A stretch of DNA of 64,000 nucleotides from Streptomyces sp. NBC_00236 (GTDB taxonomy: Bacteria; Actinomycetota; Actinomycetes; Streptomycetales; Streptomycetaceae): positions 620,001 through 684,000 of the forward strand of contig NZ_CP108100.1 of NCBI RefSeq assembly GCF_036195045.1. Direction: 5' to 3'. Below the pieces are notes generated by a model. It had not been told where the DNA came from and searched no databases. It was given only the letters and a program-made list of their open reading frames with translations. This document shows, one piece after another, positions 16,368-27,306 of the stretch; within the stretch, counting starts at the first letter, position 1; each line of letters opens with the position of its first letter. The position numbers and the translations under genes were made by a program.

Positions 16368-18605
16368 ATGTTGTCAACTCGGGAAAGCGCCGAATTGCAG
16401 AAGGAGCAGGAATTCATCGACCGGCTCTACGACCGCGTCGACGCGGTGCGCGGAGTCGCCGCCCAGCATGTCGAGGACGCGCTGACGCCGGTCGGGACCG
16501 GGCTGCAGGCCCGTCTCGAGCGTGATGTGCTCGTCGCCGAACGCTCCGGGCTGCTGGCGGCCCTGAACGCGGTGGACGGCTCGCTGTGTTTCGGCCGAAT
16601 CGATCTCTCCGACGGCACCGCGCACCATATCGGCCGCATCGGAATCCGCGAGGACGACACCGCACATACGCCGCTGCTCATCGACTGGCGCGCGCCGGTC
16701 GCCCGCCCCTTCTACCTCGCCACCGGTCACACCCCCATGGGGCTGCGCCGGCGCAGGCACATCACCACCGAGGGCCGCGACGTCACCGAGCTCCACGACG
16801 AGATCCTCGACGTCGGGGACCGGCAGCGCACCGGGTTCGAGGACCCGAGCGGTGACACCGTGCTGCTGGCCGCCGTGAACTCCGCCCGCACCGGGCGCAT
16901 GGGCGACATCGTGCGGACCATCCAGGCGGAGCAGGACCGCATCATCCGCGCACCGCACCGCGGTGTGCTCGTCGTCGAGGGTGGTCCCGGCACCGGAAAG
17001 ACGGCGGTGGCACTGCACCGGGCGGCGTTCCTGCTGTACGAACACCGTGAGCTGCTCGCCAAGCGAGCCGTCCTGATCGTGGGCCCCAACCCGGCTTTCC
17101 TGAGCTACATCGGTGAGGTCCTGCCCGCGCTCGGCGAGACCGGGGTCCTGCTCGCCACGCAGGCCGAGCTGTTCCCCGGGGTCCACGCCGACGGCACGGA
17201 CACCCCCCGGGCCGCCACGGTCAAGGGCGGTGAGCCGATGGCGGAGGCTCTCGCCATGGCCGTGCGCGACCGGCAGCTGCTGCCCGAACCCGGTGCCGCG
17301 ATGGTCATCGCACACGACGACGGGGACCTGATCCTCGACTGGGAGATCGCCTACGAGGCCCGGCAGGCGGCCCGCGACACCCTGCTGCCGCACAATCTCG
17401 CCCGCCCGCACTTCGCGTTCCGGATCATCGACGCCCTCACCGCCCAGCTCACGGAGCGCATCGGCGCCGATCCGTACGGCGGGCCCAACTTCCTCGGCCC
17501 CGACGACATCGCCCAGCTCGGCAAGGCGGTCGCCGTCAGCGGTGCGGTGCACAGCGCCATCGACGAGCTGTGGCCGCCGCTCACCCCGGAGGCGTTCCTC
17601 ACCGAGTACCTGGCCGACCCCGTCCACGTACCCGCCGAGGACGCCGAGGCCATCCGGCGCGCACCCGGCGGTGCGCGGTGGACCCCTGCCGACGTACCGC
17701 TGCTCGACGAGGCCGCGGAGCTCCTCGGCAGCGACGACAGCGCCGAGCGGGCGGCGGCGGAGGCCCAGCGCCAGGAGCGCATCGCCTACGCCCAGGGCGT
17801 GCTGGAACTGTCGCGGGGCTCGGAGTCGTTCGAGTTCGAGGACGAGGAGTCCGAGGTCCTCGCCGCCCACGACATCATCGACGCGGAGCGGATGGCCGAG
17901 CGCCAGGAGGAGGCGGATCACCGCAGTGCGGCCGAACGCGCCGCCGCCGACCGCACATGGGCGTTCGGGCACATCATCGTCGACGAGGCGCAGGAGCTGT
18001 CACCGATGACGTGGCGCCTGCTGATGCGCCGCTCGCCGACCCGCTCGATGACCCTGGTCGGCGACCCCGCGCAGACCTCGCAGGAGGCGGGCGTCGGCTC
18101 GTGGGAGAAGATCCTGGAGCCGTACGTCGGTGACCGCTTCGAGCACGTCGCGCTGAAGGTCAACTACCGTACGCCCGCCGAGATCATGGAGCTGGCCGCC
18201 CGGGTGCTGCGCGCCCACGACCCGTCGTTCGCACCGCCCGCCTCGGTGCGGTCCACCAGTGAGCTGCCGTGGCTGCGGGACTCCGGTGACGATCTGGCGG
18301 GCGCGGTCGCCCGGGCGGTCCTGGAGCTGACGCCGGAGGAGGGGCGCCTCGCGGTGATCGCGCCGCGGGCGCTCCACGAGGAGATCAGCGCTCCCCTGAC
18401 CGGAGTCACCGCGGGCGCCGAACCCGACCTCACGCACACGGTGGTGCTGCTCGACCCGCGGCAGGCGAAGGGGCTGGAGTTCGACCACGTGCTGGTCGTG
18501 GAGCCCGCTCTGTTCGGCACGAGTGATCTGTACGTGGCGCTGACCCGGGCCACGCAGCGCCTGGGCATCATCCACCGGGAGGAGCTGCCGGAAGCGTTGC
18601 GGTGA
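16368..18605 (+). CDS. helR: HelD/HelR-type RNA polymerase-associated helicase
   Basis: A 745-residue superfamily 1 ATPase of the HelD group, which in actinobacteria pulls stalled RNA polymerase off DNA; the HelR subgroup gives rifamycin tolerance. It opens with a polymerase-directed coiled-coil region (KEQEFIDRLYDRVDAV). Next come the LLIDWRAPVARPFY block, Walker A GGPGTGKTA at about residue 205, Walker B FGHIIVDEAQELSP, the LVGDPAQT block, and the C-terminal VALTRATQRLGI motif. The ATG at 16368 has GGGAG only 2 bases upstream; a TTG at 16371 is spaced slightly better. I saw no rifamycin-associated element upstream, so HelR rather than plain HelD is inferred. Confidence 0.85.
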   Translation: MLSTRESAELQKEQEFIDRLYDRVDAVRGVAAQHVEDALTPVGTGLQARLERDVLVAERSGLLAALNAVDGSLCFGRIDLSDGTAHHIGRIGIREDDTAHTPLLIDWRAPVARPFYLATGHTPMGLRRRRHITTEGRDVTELHDEILDVGDRQRTGFEDPSGDTVLLAAVNSARTGRMGDIVRTIQAEQDRIIRAPHRGVLVVEGGPGTGKTAVALHRAAFLLYEHRELLAKRAVLIVGPNPAFLSYIGEVLPALGETGVLLATQAELFPGVHADGTDTPRAATVKGGEPMAEALAMAVRDRQLLPEPGAAMVIAHDDGDLILDWEIAYEARQAARDTLLPHNLARPHFAFRIIDALTAQLTERIGADPYGGPNFLGPDDIAQLGKAVAVSGAVHSAIDELWPPLTPEAFLTEYLADPVHVPAEDAEAIRRAPGGARWTPADVPLLDEAAELLGSDDSAERAAAEAQRQERIAYAQGVLELSRGSESFEFEDEESEVLAAHDIIDAERMAERQEEADHRSAAERAAADRTWAFGHIIVDEAQELSPMTWRLLMRRSPTRSMTLVGDPAQTSQEAGVGSWEKILEPYVGDRFEHVALKVNYRTPAEIMELAARVLRAHDPSFAPPASVRSTSELPWLRDSGDDLAGAVARAVLELTPEEGRLAVIAPRALHEEISAPLTGVTAGAEPDLTHTVVLLDPRQAKGLEFDHVLVVEPALFGTSDLYVALTRATQRLGIIHREELPEALR

Positions 18606-18624
18606 GCACGCCCCGGGTCGGGCC

Positions 18625-19173
18625 CTACCGTGCTCCCGCGCGGCGGAGCCGCGCCGCGAGATGGTGCTGAAGCGGCTGCCCGACCGCCGCGAGATCGTGG
18701 ACGAAGTCGAGCGTGTCGTCGTCCGACAGCGTGTAGCGCCGGCGGGTGGCATCGACCTGCTTGGCCGTGGGTGTCAGGGCGACGTGGTGGGTGGCGAGGT
18801 CAGCCGCGCCGTCGGCCGCGCTTCCGGCCAGGATCTCCGCGACCCCGGTGGGCTGGGTGATCAGCGCCTCCACCCGCCCGTCCGGCTGCATCCGCCACCA
18901 GCCGCTCTCCCGGGCCGAAGGGCGCAGCGGCTCCCCGTCCGGGCCCAGCAGCCAGGCGCGCGCCTCGTAGTGGAGGAAGGGCCTTCCGTCATGACTGAAG
19001 GTGACTTCCTGCGCGTACACGAACTCCTCGGAGAGCGTCGGATACCCACCGCGGCCCCGGCCGGTCCAGCTGCCCAGGAATCCGAGCAGCGGCTTCAGCA
19101 ACGGGTGCGGCGCGGGTGATCCGTCCGGCCGGAGGGCGTCGGGATACGGGTGCGTGCGGGCGGGGTCGGACAT
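18625..19173 (-). CDS. Nitrobindin-like (FABP-family) heme-binding protein
   Basis: A 182-residue beta-barrel protein of the nitrobindin/THAP4 group. The first strand carries the family signature [13 protein letters not shown] near residue 40, and the C-terminus ends [10 protein letters not shown] with the His pair expected to bind heme. Nitrobindins bind ferric heme and react with nitric oxide or peroxynitrite. The ATG at 19173 follows CAGGAG; the longer frame to 19269 runs through the katG-side hairpin and is unlikely. It is convergent with the helicase gene. Confidence 0.82.
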   Translation of the reverse strand: MSDPARTHPYPDALRPDGSPAPHPLLKPLLGFLGSWTGRGRGGYPTLSEEFVYAQEVTFSHDGRPFLHYEARAWLLGPDGEPLRPSARESGWWRMQPDGRVEALITQPTGVAEILAGSAADGAADLATHHVALTPTAKQVDATRRRYTLSDDDTLDFVHDLAAVGQPLQHHLAARLRRAGAR

Positions 19174-19247
19174 GAGGTGCGCTCCTGGGTCGGGGCCGGT
19201 GCCGAGGGGCAGCCTAGGACCTCGGACCGCAGATGCCGGACTGGGCA

Positions 19248-19281
19248 GGGCTCCGGCAGGGCACAGCACCTGCCGGAGCCC
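19248..19281 (-). terminator. Terminator downstream of katG
   Basis: A 13-bp perfect stem (19248-19260 with 19269-19281) with an 8-base loop, 60 bases past the katG stop. A second hairpin, CCGGCCCC/GGGGCCGG at 19309-19328, lies between them. Confidence 0.78.
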
Positions 19282-19342
19282 GCGCTGCGAACCGCCCGCT
19301 GCCCCGGACCGGCCCCGGGAGGGGCCGGCCGGGACGCCGTGC

Positions 19343-21595
<2,253 letters not shown>

Positions 21596-21722
21596 TCACG
21601 GTGCTGAGGAACAACGGACTGCGGGAAGGCCGGGTCCGGATTCCGGGGCGATGGGCCCCGTCTCCTGAAGTCACGTACTTTTCCGCGCTGCTGTCCTGTC
21701 CCTTGGCTATCGACCGGAACCG

Positions 21723-21750
21723 ATCCTACGATGGACATAGTCCAAGTCAA
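21723..21750 (-). promoter_or_regulatory. katG promoter with a Fur/CatR-like palindrome in its spacer
   Basis: On the minus strand TTGACT (21745-21750) and TAGGAT (21723-21728) are 16 bp apart, a vegetative sigma-type promoter. The spacer holds TGGACTATGTCCA (21732-21744), a 5-bp inverted repeat around three bases, well placed for repression by the adjacent Fur-family protein. Confidence 0.7.
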
Positions 21751-21810
21751 TACGAACGACAGGCGTGTACGGATCCAATCGTCGGACAACGCACAGTTAG
21801 GCTGGTGGGC

Positions 21811-22227
21811 ATGAGTGACCTGCTGCAACGGCTTCGCGCACGTGGCTGGCGGATGACAGCTCAACGCCGGGTGGTCGCCGAGGTGCTCGCCGGTGAACAC
21901 GTGCACTTCACCGCGGACGAAGTTCTCGCACGCGCCACCTCCCGGCTGCCGGAGATATCCCGCGCCACCGTCTACAACACCCTCGGTGAGCTGGTCTCGA
22001 TCGGCGAGGTGATCGAGGTGGCCACCGACGGCCGCGCCAAGCGCTACGACCCGAACGCCCACCACCCCCACCAGCATCTGGTGTGCTCCGGCTGCGGCGC
22101 CATCCGGGACGTCCACCCCTCCGGCGACCTGCTCGCCGAACTCCCGGAGTCCGAACGGTTCGGCTTCACCGTCTCGGAGGCCGAGGTGACCTACCGGGGT
22201 CTGTGCCCGGACTGCGGACCCGGCTGA
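21811..22227 (+). CDS. Fur-family peroxide/iron regulator (CatR/FurA-like)
   Basis: A 138-residue metal-dependent repressor. The winged helix is residues 1-80 (RMTAQRRVVAEVL, then ISRATVYNTLGELVSIGEV). A His-rich region, HHPHQHLVCSGCG, and the C-terminal CPDC give the Cys4 structural zinc site typical of PerR/FurA proteins. It faces katG across a 239-bp gap containing a palindrome, so it is likely the peroxide-sensing repressor of katG and perhaps of itself. The ATG at 21811 was preferred to an upstream in-frame start because it begins at the family N-terminus. Confidence 0.9.
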   Translation: MSDLLQRLRARGWRMTAQRRVVAEVLAGEHVHFTADEVLARATSRLPEISRATVYNTLGELVSIGEVIEVATDGRAKRYDPNAHHPHQHLVCSGCGAIRDVHPSGDLLAELPESERFGFTVSEAEVTYRGLCPDCGPG

Positions 22228-22294
22228 TCGGCGCGTACCGGCGATCGTCCCGGCGTAGGCTTCACCCACCATGAACGCGGCGGGGGCGGAGCGC

Positions 22295-24355
22295 ATGACG
22301 GCTGATTCGGTACTGCGGTGGGGGTCGACCCTCGATTCCGTCGTGGTGTACGCGCGGGGTGCGCTCTGCAGTCGTCTGGCCCGGGGCGCCGTACCCCCCG
22401 ACGGCCGGGTGCGGGTGACGGGCCTGCCCCGCTCCCTGGACCCCGGCTCGCTGCGGGTCCGGGTCCGGGTCCTGGGAGCTTCCGGGGTACGTGTCACCGA
22501 GGCCCGCGTCGAAGTCGAGGCCGAGCTGCCCCGGCCGGACGCGCCGGACACCTTGCGGCGCGCGCACGAGCGGCTGAGCGACGCGTATGCCGCGGCGCAG
22601 GGGCGCCGGGACCGGCAGTTGAGCGTGATCAACGAGGTCAAGGCTCTCCACCCGGTCCCGCCCGGCCGCAAGCGCGACGACCCGCACCGGCGCACCCCGG
22701 CCGACGCGTGGCTGGAGCTCGCCGATTTCGTCGACGAGCGGCTGACGGGACTGCACCTGCGCCTCGTCGAGCTGGAGGAGGCGGTGCGCGCCGCCGAGCA
22801 CGACCTCATGGTCGCCACGGACCGGCTGGAGCGCGAGTCCAGCGACGCGCCGTCGGCGCACGTGGAGACCACGGTATGCGCGGCCCTGACCCTCGACTGC
22901 CCCTCCGACGCGGGCGGGGCCGAAGTGGAACTGGAGCTGGAGTACGGGGTGCCGGGCGCTGTCTGGGCGCCGGCGTACCGCCTCACCCACAAGCAGGGCG
23001 ACGACAGCGGGAATCTGGTGCTGCGCGCCTCGGTCGCCCAGCGGACCGGCGAGGACTGGACCGGCGTACGCATCGCCCTGGCCACCGCGGATCTCCGCCG
23101 CCGTACCGATCTGCCGAGGCTCCGTTCCGTCCGGATCGGACGCAGCCAGCCCGCCCCCGCACCGTCCGGCTGGCGCGAACCCCCGTCCGGGCTCGGCGAC
23201 CTGTTCTCCGGATACGACGCGGCGGGCCCCGCGCCGGTCCGGACGAGCGCGGTTGCGGCAGGCGGCCCCTGGCCGGGCTCCGTGGCAGAGCCCGTTCCGC
23301 CGCCCGCACCACAGGGCTACGGGGCGCCGCCGCTGACCGGCGTGGGCGGCGCTCCCCCGGCGGCCTTCGGCGGCGCCCCGCCCGCCCCCGCGCAGCCGGG
23401 CGGGGCTCAGCCGCGCACCAGGTCGCGTACCGGCGGCAGGTCCCGCGCGGACGACGCAGCGCCGCCCCCGGCGCCCGGGGCGGCCGCGCCGCCACCTCCT
23501 CCGGTGCCGGTGGCCGGTCCGCCGGAGCCGAGCAGCGCCGAACTCGACTACGCCGCCCTGACCCTGGCCGGCCCGGACGAGCGGGGCGGCCGCCGGGGCC
23601 GGCTGTTCCCCGGCTCCCCCTCCGACCCGGTCGCGGCCGAGTTCCGGCGCCGCGCCGAAGCGGTGGCCGCGTTGCCGCTGCCCGGACAGGCCGTGCGTCC
23701 CCGCGAGTCGGCGGGGTCCTTCGACCACCGTTTCGATGCCGCCGCCCGCGCCGACATCCCTTCGGACGGCACCTGGCACACCGTCACCGTCGGCGAGATC
23801 CCGGTCGGCCTGCGGACCGAGTACCTCTGCGTGCCGTCCGTGGAGCAGATCGTGTACGCCACGCTGGTGCTCTCCAACGCCACCGATCAGGCGCTGCTGG
23901 CCGGCCCGGTCGAGGTCAGCGTCGACGGAGAGTTCCTGCTGACCGCCGCGCTGCCCACGCTGGCACCCGGCGGTGTCCGCCGGGTGGGACTCGGGCCGGC
24001 CGAGGGCATCCGGGTGACGCGCCGTACGAACCTGCACGAGTCGACGTCGGGCCTGCGCAACAACACCACCGTGCTCGACCACCGGGTCCACGTGGAGCTA
24101 GCCAACCGGCTGTCGAGGTCCGTCTCCGTGGAAGTCCGCGAGCGGGTGCCGGTCAGCTCCGAACCTGATGTCAGGATCGAGGAGCGGGCCGACTGGACGG
24201 TGCCCGAGGAGGGCGGCGGGCCCGACCGGCATGCGCGCGGCACCCGGGTCTGGCGACTGGACCTGCCCGCGGGCACCACCGCCGCTCTCGACGGCGGCTA
24301 CGAAATCCGCATACCGACCGGCAAGGCCCTGACCGGCGGAAACCGCAGGAGCTGA
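22295..24355 (+). CDS. DUF4139 (mucoidy-inhibitor MuiA-like) protein, first of a tandem pair
   Basis: A protein of about 686 residues. An N-terminal DUF4140-like beta part begins TLDSVVVYARGALCSR. A helical region follows around residues 80-180 (YAAAQGRRDRQ, ERLTGLHLRLVELEE). The DUF4139 core starts at VELELEYGVPGAVWAPAYRL and QRTGEDWTGVRIALAT, is interrupted by a Pro/Gly/Ala-rich insert of roughly 150 residues, and resumes at VPSVEQIVYATLVLSN. There is no signal peptide. GGGGGCGGAG precedes the ATG at 22295; an ATG at 22271 would add eight residues. The molecular function of the family is not known. The next gene is a shorter paralogue. Confidence 0.85.
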   Translation: MTADSVLRWGSTLDSVVVYARGALCSRLARGAVPPDGRVRVTGLPRSLDPGSLRVRVRVLGASGVRVTEARVEVEAELPRPDAPDTLRRAHERLSDAYAAAQGRRDRQLSVINEVKALHPVPPGRKRDDPHRRTPADAWLELADFVDERLTGLHLRLVELEEAVRAAEHDLMVATDRLERESSDAPSAHVETTVCAALTLDCPSDAGGAEVELELEYGVPGAVWAPAYRLTHKQGDDSGNLVLRASVAQRTGEDWTGVRIALATADLRRRTDLPRLRSVRIGRSQPAPAPSGWREPPSGLGDLFSGYDAAGPAPVRTSAVAAGGPWPGSVAEPVPPPAPQGYGAPPLTGVGGAPPAAFGGAPPAPAQPGGAQPRTRSRTGGRSRADDAAPPPAPGAAAPPPPPVPVAGPPEPSSAELDYAALTLAGPDERGGRRGRLFPGSPSDPVAAEFRRRAEAVAALPLPGQAVRPRESAGSFDHRFDAAARADIPSDGTWHTVTVGEIPVGLRTEYLCVPSVEQIVYATLVLSNATDQALLAGPVEVSVDGEFLLTAALPTLAPGGVRRVGLGPAEGIRVTRRTNLHESTSGLRNNTTVLDHRVHVELANRLSRSVSVEVRERVPVSSEPDVRIEERADWTVPEEGGGPDRHARGTRVWRLDLPAGTTAALDGGYEIRIPTGKALTGGNRRS

Positions 24356-24363
24356 CACACCTC

Positions 24364-25926
24364 ATGTCCACGGCCCCGAAGCCGATCGCTCTCCCCGTCA
24401 CCGCTGTCACGTGTCTGGAGGACCGTGCCCACATCGAGCGTTCCACCGTGCTCGACCTGGAGGCCGGGGTCCAGCGGCTGCGTCTGGGGCCGGTCAGTGC
24501 CCTGGCCGTCGACCGGACGCTCCACGCCGAGCTGACCTCCGATCACCCCGCGACCGTGCTCGACGTACGGATCGTCCGCGACTGGACGCCGCGCGATCCG
24601 TCGCCTCCCGCGGACGACGACTCCGCGCTCCGCCACCGTGTGCACTCCCTCGAGGAGGAGCAGCGGGAGCTGGGACAGCGACGTGACCGGCTGAACGCCC
24701 GCCTCGACCTGCTGGGGCGCCTCGCCCGCGACCTGCTGCGGGAGATCGGCGAAGGCGCGGGCTTCGGGGAGACCGAGCGGCCCCGCTGGGCCCGCGAGCT
24801 GGACCGGGTGGACGCCGAGCGCGACGTACACGCCGAGCAACTCCGTTCCGTGCAGGTGCGGCTGGCCGCCGTCGCCGACGAACTCTCGGACGTCCAGCTG
24901 GCGCTGGACCTGTCGGAGGAGGAACCGGCCGAGCTGGTCGGCCACATCGAGCTGACCGTGAGGACCGCCGCCGCAGGCCCCGTCGGACTGCGTCTGAGTC
25001 ATCTCACCCCGTGCGCACTCTGGCGGCCCGCCTACCGGGCGGTGCTCGACGGGGAAGGTCTGACGCTGGAGACCGACGCGATGGTCTGGCAGCGCACCGG
25101 TGAGGACTGGTCCGATGTGCGGCTGACGTTGTCGACGGCACGTTCGGCGCTGGCCACCGATCCGCCCCGGCTGGACGAGGACCGGCTGACGCTCAAGGAC
25201 CGCTCCGCCGCGGAGCGCCGCACGGTCGAGGTCGAACTGCGCGAGGAGGAGATCGGGACGCTCGGACCGGCGACGGTGCTCGGTCTGCCCGGCGTGGACG
25301 ACGGCGGCGAGGCGCGGGTGCTGCGGTCCCCGGCGCCGGTCTCGGTCCCGGGGGACGGCGCGGCCCACCGGGTGCGGCTGTCCGCCTTCACCACGCCCGC
25401 ACCGAGCGAGTACGCCTGCTCACCGGAGTTGTCCCCGCTGGTCACCCAGGTGGTGAGGTTCGACAACCGGTCCGGCCACGCGCTGCTCGCCGGGCCCGTG
25501 GAGCTTGTCCGCGGCAGTGGGTTCAGCGGCCGCGGCACGCTGGACTTCACCGCCCCGGGCTCCCCCGTCGAGCTGGCCTTCGGCAGCTGCGACGACTACC
25601 GGGTGGTCCGGGATGCCGAGGAGTCCCGCGACGTCGCGGGCCTCACCCAGCGGACGGTGGTGACCCGTACGGTCCGGCTGCACCTGTCCCGTTTCTCCGC
25701 CCCCGGCGAGCACGGCGACCGGGTGGTGGCCGTCCGGGAACGCATCCCCGTCTCCGAGGTCTCGGCGGTGGAGGTACGCCTGCGCAAGGACGCGTGCTCC
25801 CCGGCACCGGACACGGTCGACGCCGAGGGCATCGCCCGCTGGGACGTCGCACTCCCGCCGGGCGGCCGTCGCACGGTCACGCTGGTGTACGAGGTGTCGG
25901 CGAGCGGCAAGGTCACCGGGCTCTGA
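24364..25926 (+). CDS. DUF4139 (MuiA-like) protein, second of a tandem pair
   Basis: A 520-residue paralogue of the preceding gene, eight bases downstream and surely co-transcribed. It has the same order: N-terminal beta region (VTCLEDRAHIERS), a helical coiled-coil-like stretch at about residues 85-185, then the core with ALWRPAYRAVLDGEGLTLET, MVWQRTGEDWSDVRLTLSTARSAL, and a C-terminal RVVAVRERIPVSEV block. It lacks the long Pro/Gly insert of the first copy. The pair may form a heterodimer. Function unknown. Confidence 0.87.
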   Translation: MSTAPKPIALPVTAVTCLEDRAHIERSTVLDLEAGVQRLRLGPVSALAVDRTLHAELTSDHPATVLDVRIVRDWTPRDPSPPADDDSALRHRVHSLEEEQRELGQRRDRLNARLDLLGRLARDLLREIGEGAGFGETERPRWARELDRVDAERDVHAEQLRSVQVRLAAVADELSDVQLALDLSEEEPAELVGHIELTVRTAAAGPVGLRLSHLTPCALWRPAYRAVLDGEGLTLETDAMVWQRTGEDWSDVRLTLSTARSALATDPPRLDEDRLTLKDRSAAERRTVEVELREEEIGTLGPATVLGLPGVDDGGEARVLRSPAPVSVPGDGAAHRVRLSAFTTPAPSEYACSPELSPLVTQVVRFDNRSGHALLAGPVELVRGSGFSGRGTLDFTAPGSPVELAFGSCDDYRVVRDAEESRDVAGLTQRTVVTRTVRLHLSRFSAPGEHGDRVVAVRERIPVSEVSAVEVRLRKDACSPAPDTVDAEGIARWDVALPPGGRRTVTLVYEVSASGKVTGL

Positions 25927-25940
25927 CTCCGGGCGACGGG

Positions 25941-26294
25941 TCAGTAGTACTGGGCCATGCAGAATTCGTGGTCCTCGGGGTCGGCCATGACGACGACCAC
26001 CCCCTCGTCGTACGCGTGCCGCTCGCCGGTGAACCTGCCGCCGAGGGCGACGACCTGGGCCATGCCCTGCTCGATGTCGTCGACCGCGATGTCGAGGTGG
26101 AGGCGTACCTTGCCCCGCTTCGGCTCGGCCACCGGCTGGAAGACGAGGCGGGGCTGCGGGTCGTCGCGGTGGCCGAGGTAGATCCAGCCCGGCTCGGACG
26201 GCCCCTGCGGGCGGTCCAGCAGCGCGCTCCAGAATTCCGCCACCCGTTCCACGTCGACGCAGTCGACCGTCACGCCGGCCCATCGGTTCGTCAT
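25941..26294 (-). CDS. VOC-family protein
   Basis: A 117-residue single VOC domain. It starts WAGVTVDCVDVERVAEFWSALL, has KVRLHLDIAVDDIEQGMAQV with a His ligand in mid-protein, and ends MADPEDHEFCMAQYY with a Glu in the last strand. GAGGG precedes the ATG at 26294. It starts only 4 bases after the acetyltransferase gene on the same strand, so the two form an operon. Substrate unknown. Confidence 0.87.
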   Translation of the reverse strand: MTNRWAGVTVDCVDVERVAEFWSALLDRPQGPSEPGWIYLGHRDDPQPRLVFQPVAEPKRGKVRLHLDIAVDDIEQGMAQVVALGGRFTGERHAYDEGVVVVMADPEDHEFCMAQYY

Positions 26295-26298
26295 GCCG

Positions 26299-26781
26299 TC
26301 AGCACCCTCTCGTCGGGCGGTACTCCAGCAGAAGGGTGTCTCCCCCGCCCGGCACGCGCCGGAAGCCCGCCTTCTCCCAGGCCCGCACGGCACGGACGTT
26401 CGTCTCTGCCGGATCGACCGTCACCCGCTGCCACTCCAGGGTTCCACACACATGGTTCACGAGCGCCCGGGCCGCGTCCGGTCCCAGGCCGCGACCACGT
26501 GCGCCGGGGATCAGCACCAGGTCGAGACCGCCTTCGGCAGCGCCCGCGTACCAGTACTGCGCATAGCCCACGGGCTCTCCGTGCGCGAGCACCACGAACG
26601 ACTCGACCTCCGGGCGGCGACGTCCCAGGTACTTGGCGGCCACTTCCTCGCGCGACAACGGCGCCCCGCCCCAGTGCTCCACGAAGCCGGGATCGGCGAA
26701 CCAGCCGGCCAGCAGATGCAGGTCGTCCTCGGACGTCGGAACGAGCCGGGTCAGCTCCCCGCCGACAGGTCCTTGATGCAT
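26299..26781 (-). CDS. GNAT-family N-acetyltransferase (AAC(6')-like)
   Basis: A 160-residue acetyltransferase of the RimJ/AAC(6') type. The acetyl-CoA loop is IPGARGRGLGPDAARALV near residue 95. A NVRAVRAWEKAGFRRV block follows, and the DPGFVEHWGG N-terminus resembles aminoglycoside 6'-acetyltransferases of this type. GAGGGGA lies 6 bases before the ATG. It is the first gene of a two-gene operon with the VOC protein. Resistance is possible but not shown by sequence. Confidence 0.86.
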   Translation of the reverse strand: MHQGPVGGELTRLVPTSEDDLHLLAGWFADPGFVEHWGGAPLSREEVAAKYLGRRRPEVESFVVLAHGEPVGYAQYWYAGAAEGGLDLVLIPGARGRGLGPDAARALVNHVCGTLEWQRVTVDPAETNVRAVRAWEKAGFRRVPGGGDTLLLEYRPTRGC

Positions 26782-26987
26782 CGGCTTCCCCTCGTTCGGC
26801 CACTGTTCCGCCTGCCTCGCCGGCCATGATCCTCCGGGCGCTCCCCGGCTACGTCCTGCACCGGACCCGAGCCCACCTGCCGGCCGGGGCGACGCCGGCC
26901 GCTCCGGGGGCTCCCGGAGCGACCGTGCGGGGCGGGGAGCCGCCTTCATCCGGCTGTCCGCGGAAGCTCGGGTGAGATCATCCCCCC

Positions 26988-27275
26988 ATGAGCAGCGACC
27001 TGGAAGTAACCGCCCTGGCCATCAATGTCACGGTCCCGCAGGCGCTCCGCTGGACGGACACGCGGCGCGGTGAGACGTTCACGCTGACCACCCTGAACGT
27101 CCGGCTGCTGCCGGACGGCCGCCTGGCCGCGAAGGCGTACGGCCGGCCGGTCGCCGGCGGCCGGGGCGCATACGTGTCCTTCCCCGTCCCCGACGACCCC
27201 GGGCTGACGGCCCTGATCGCCGACGCCGCCGGCCGTGCCGGGGCGTTGTGGGCAGCCCATCGCGGGCTCGGGTGA
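26988..27275 (+). CDS. Conserved hypothetical protein
   Basis: A 95-residue soluble protein, mostly predicted beta strand (VTALAINVTVPQALRW, FTLTTLNVRLLPDGRLAAKAYG) with a C-terminal helix ([20 protein letters not shown]). No motif I recognise. GGTGAGAT precedes the ATG, and codon use matches the neighbours. It is convergent with the kinase gene and divergent from the acetyltransferase. Confidence 0.7.
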   Translation: MSSDLEVTALAINVTVPQALRWTDTRRGETFTLTTLNVRLLPDGRLAAKAYGRPVAGGRGAYVSFPVPDDPGLTALIADAAGRAGALWAAHRGLG

Positions 27276-27306
27276 GCCCGGTCCGACGCGTCCCGCTCGC
27301 GTGAGG

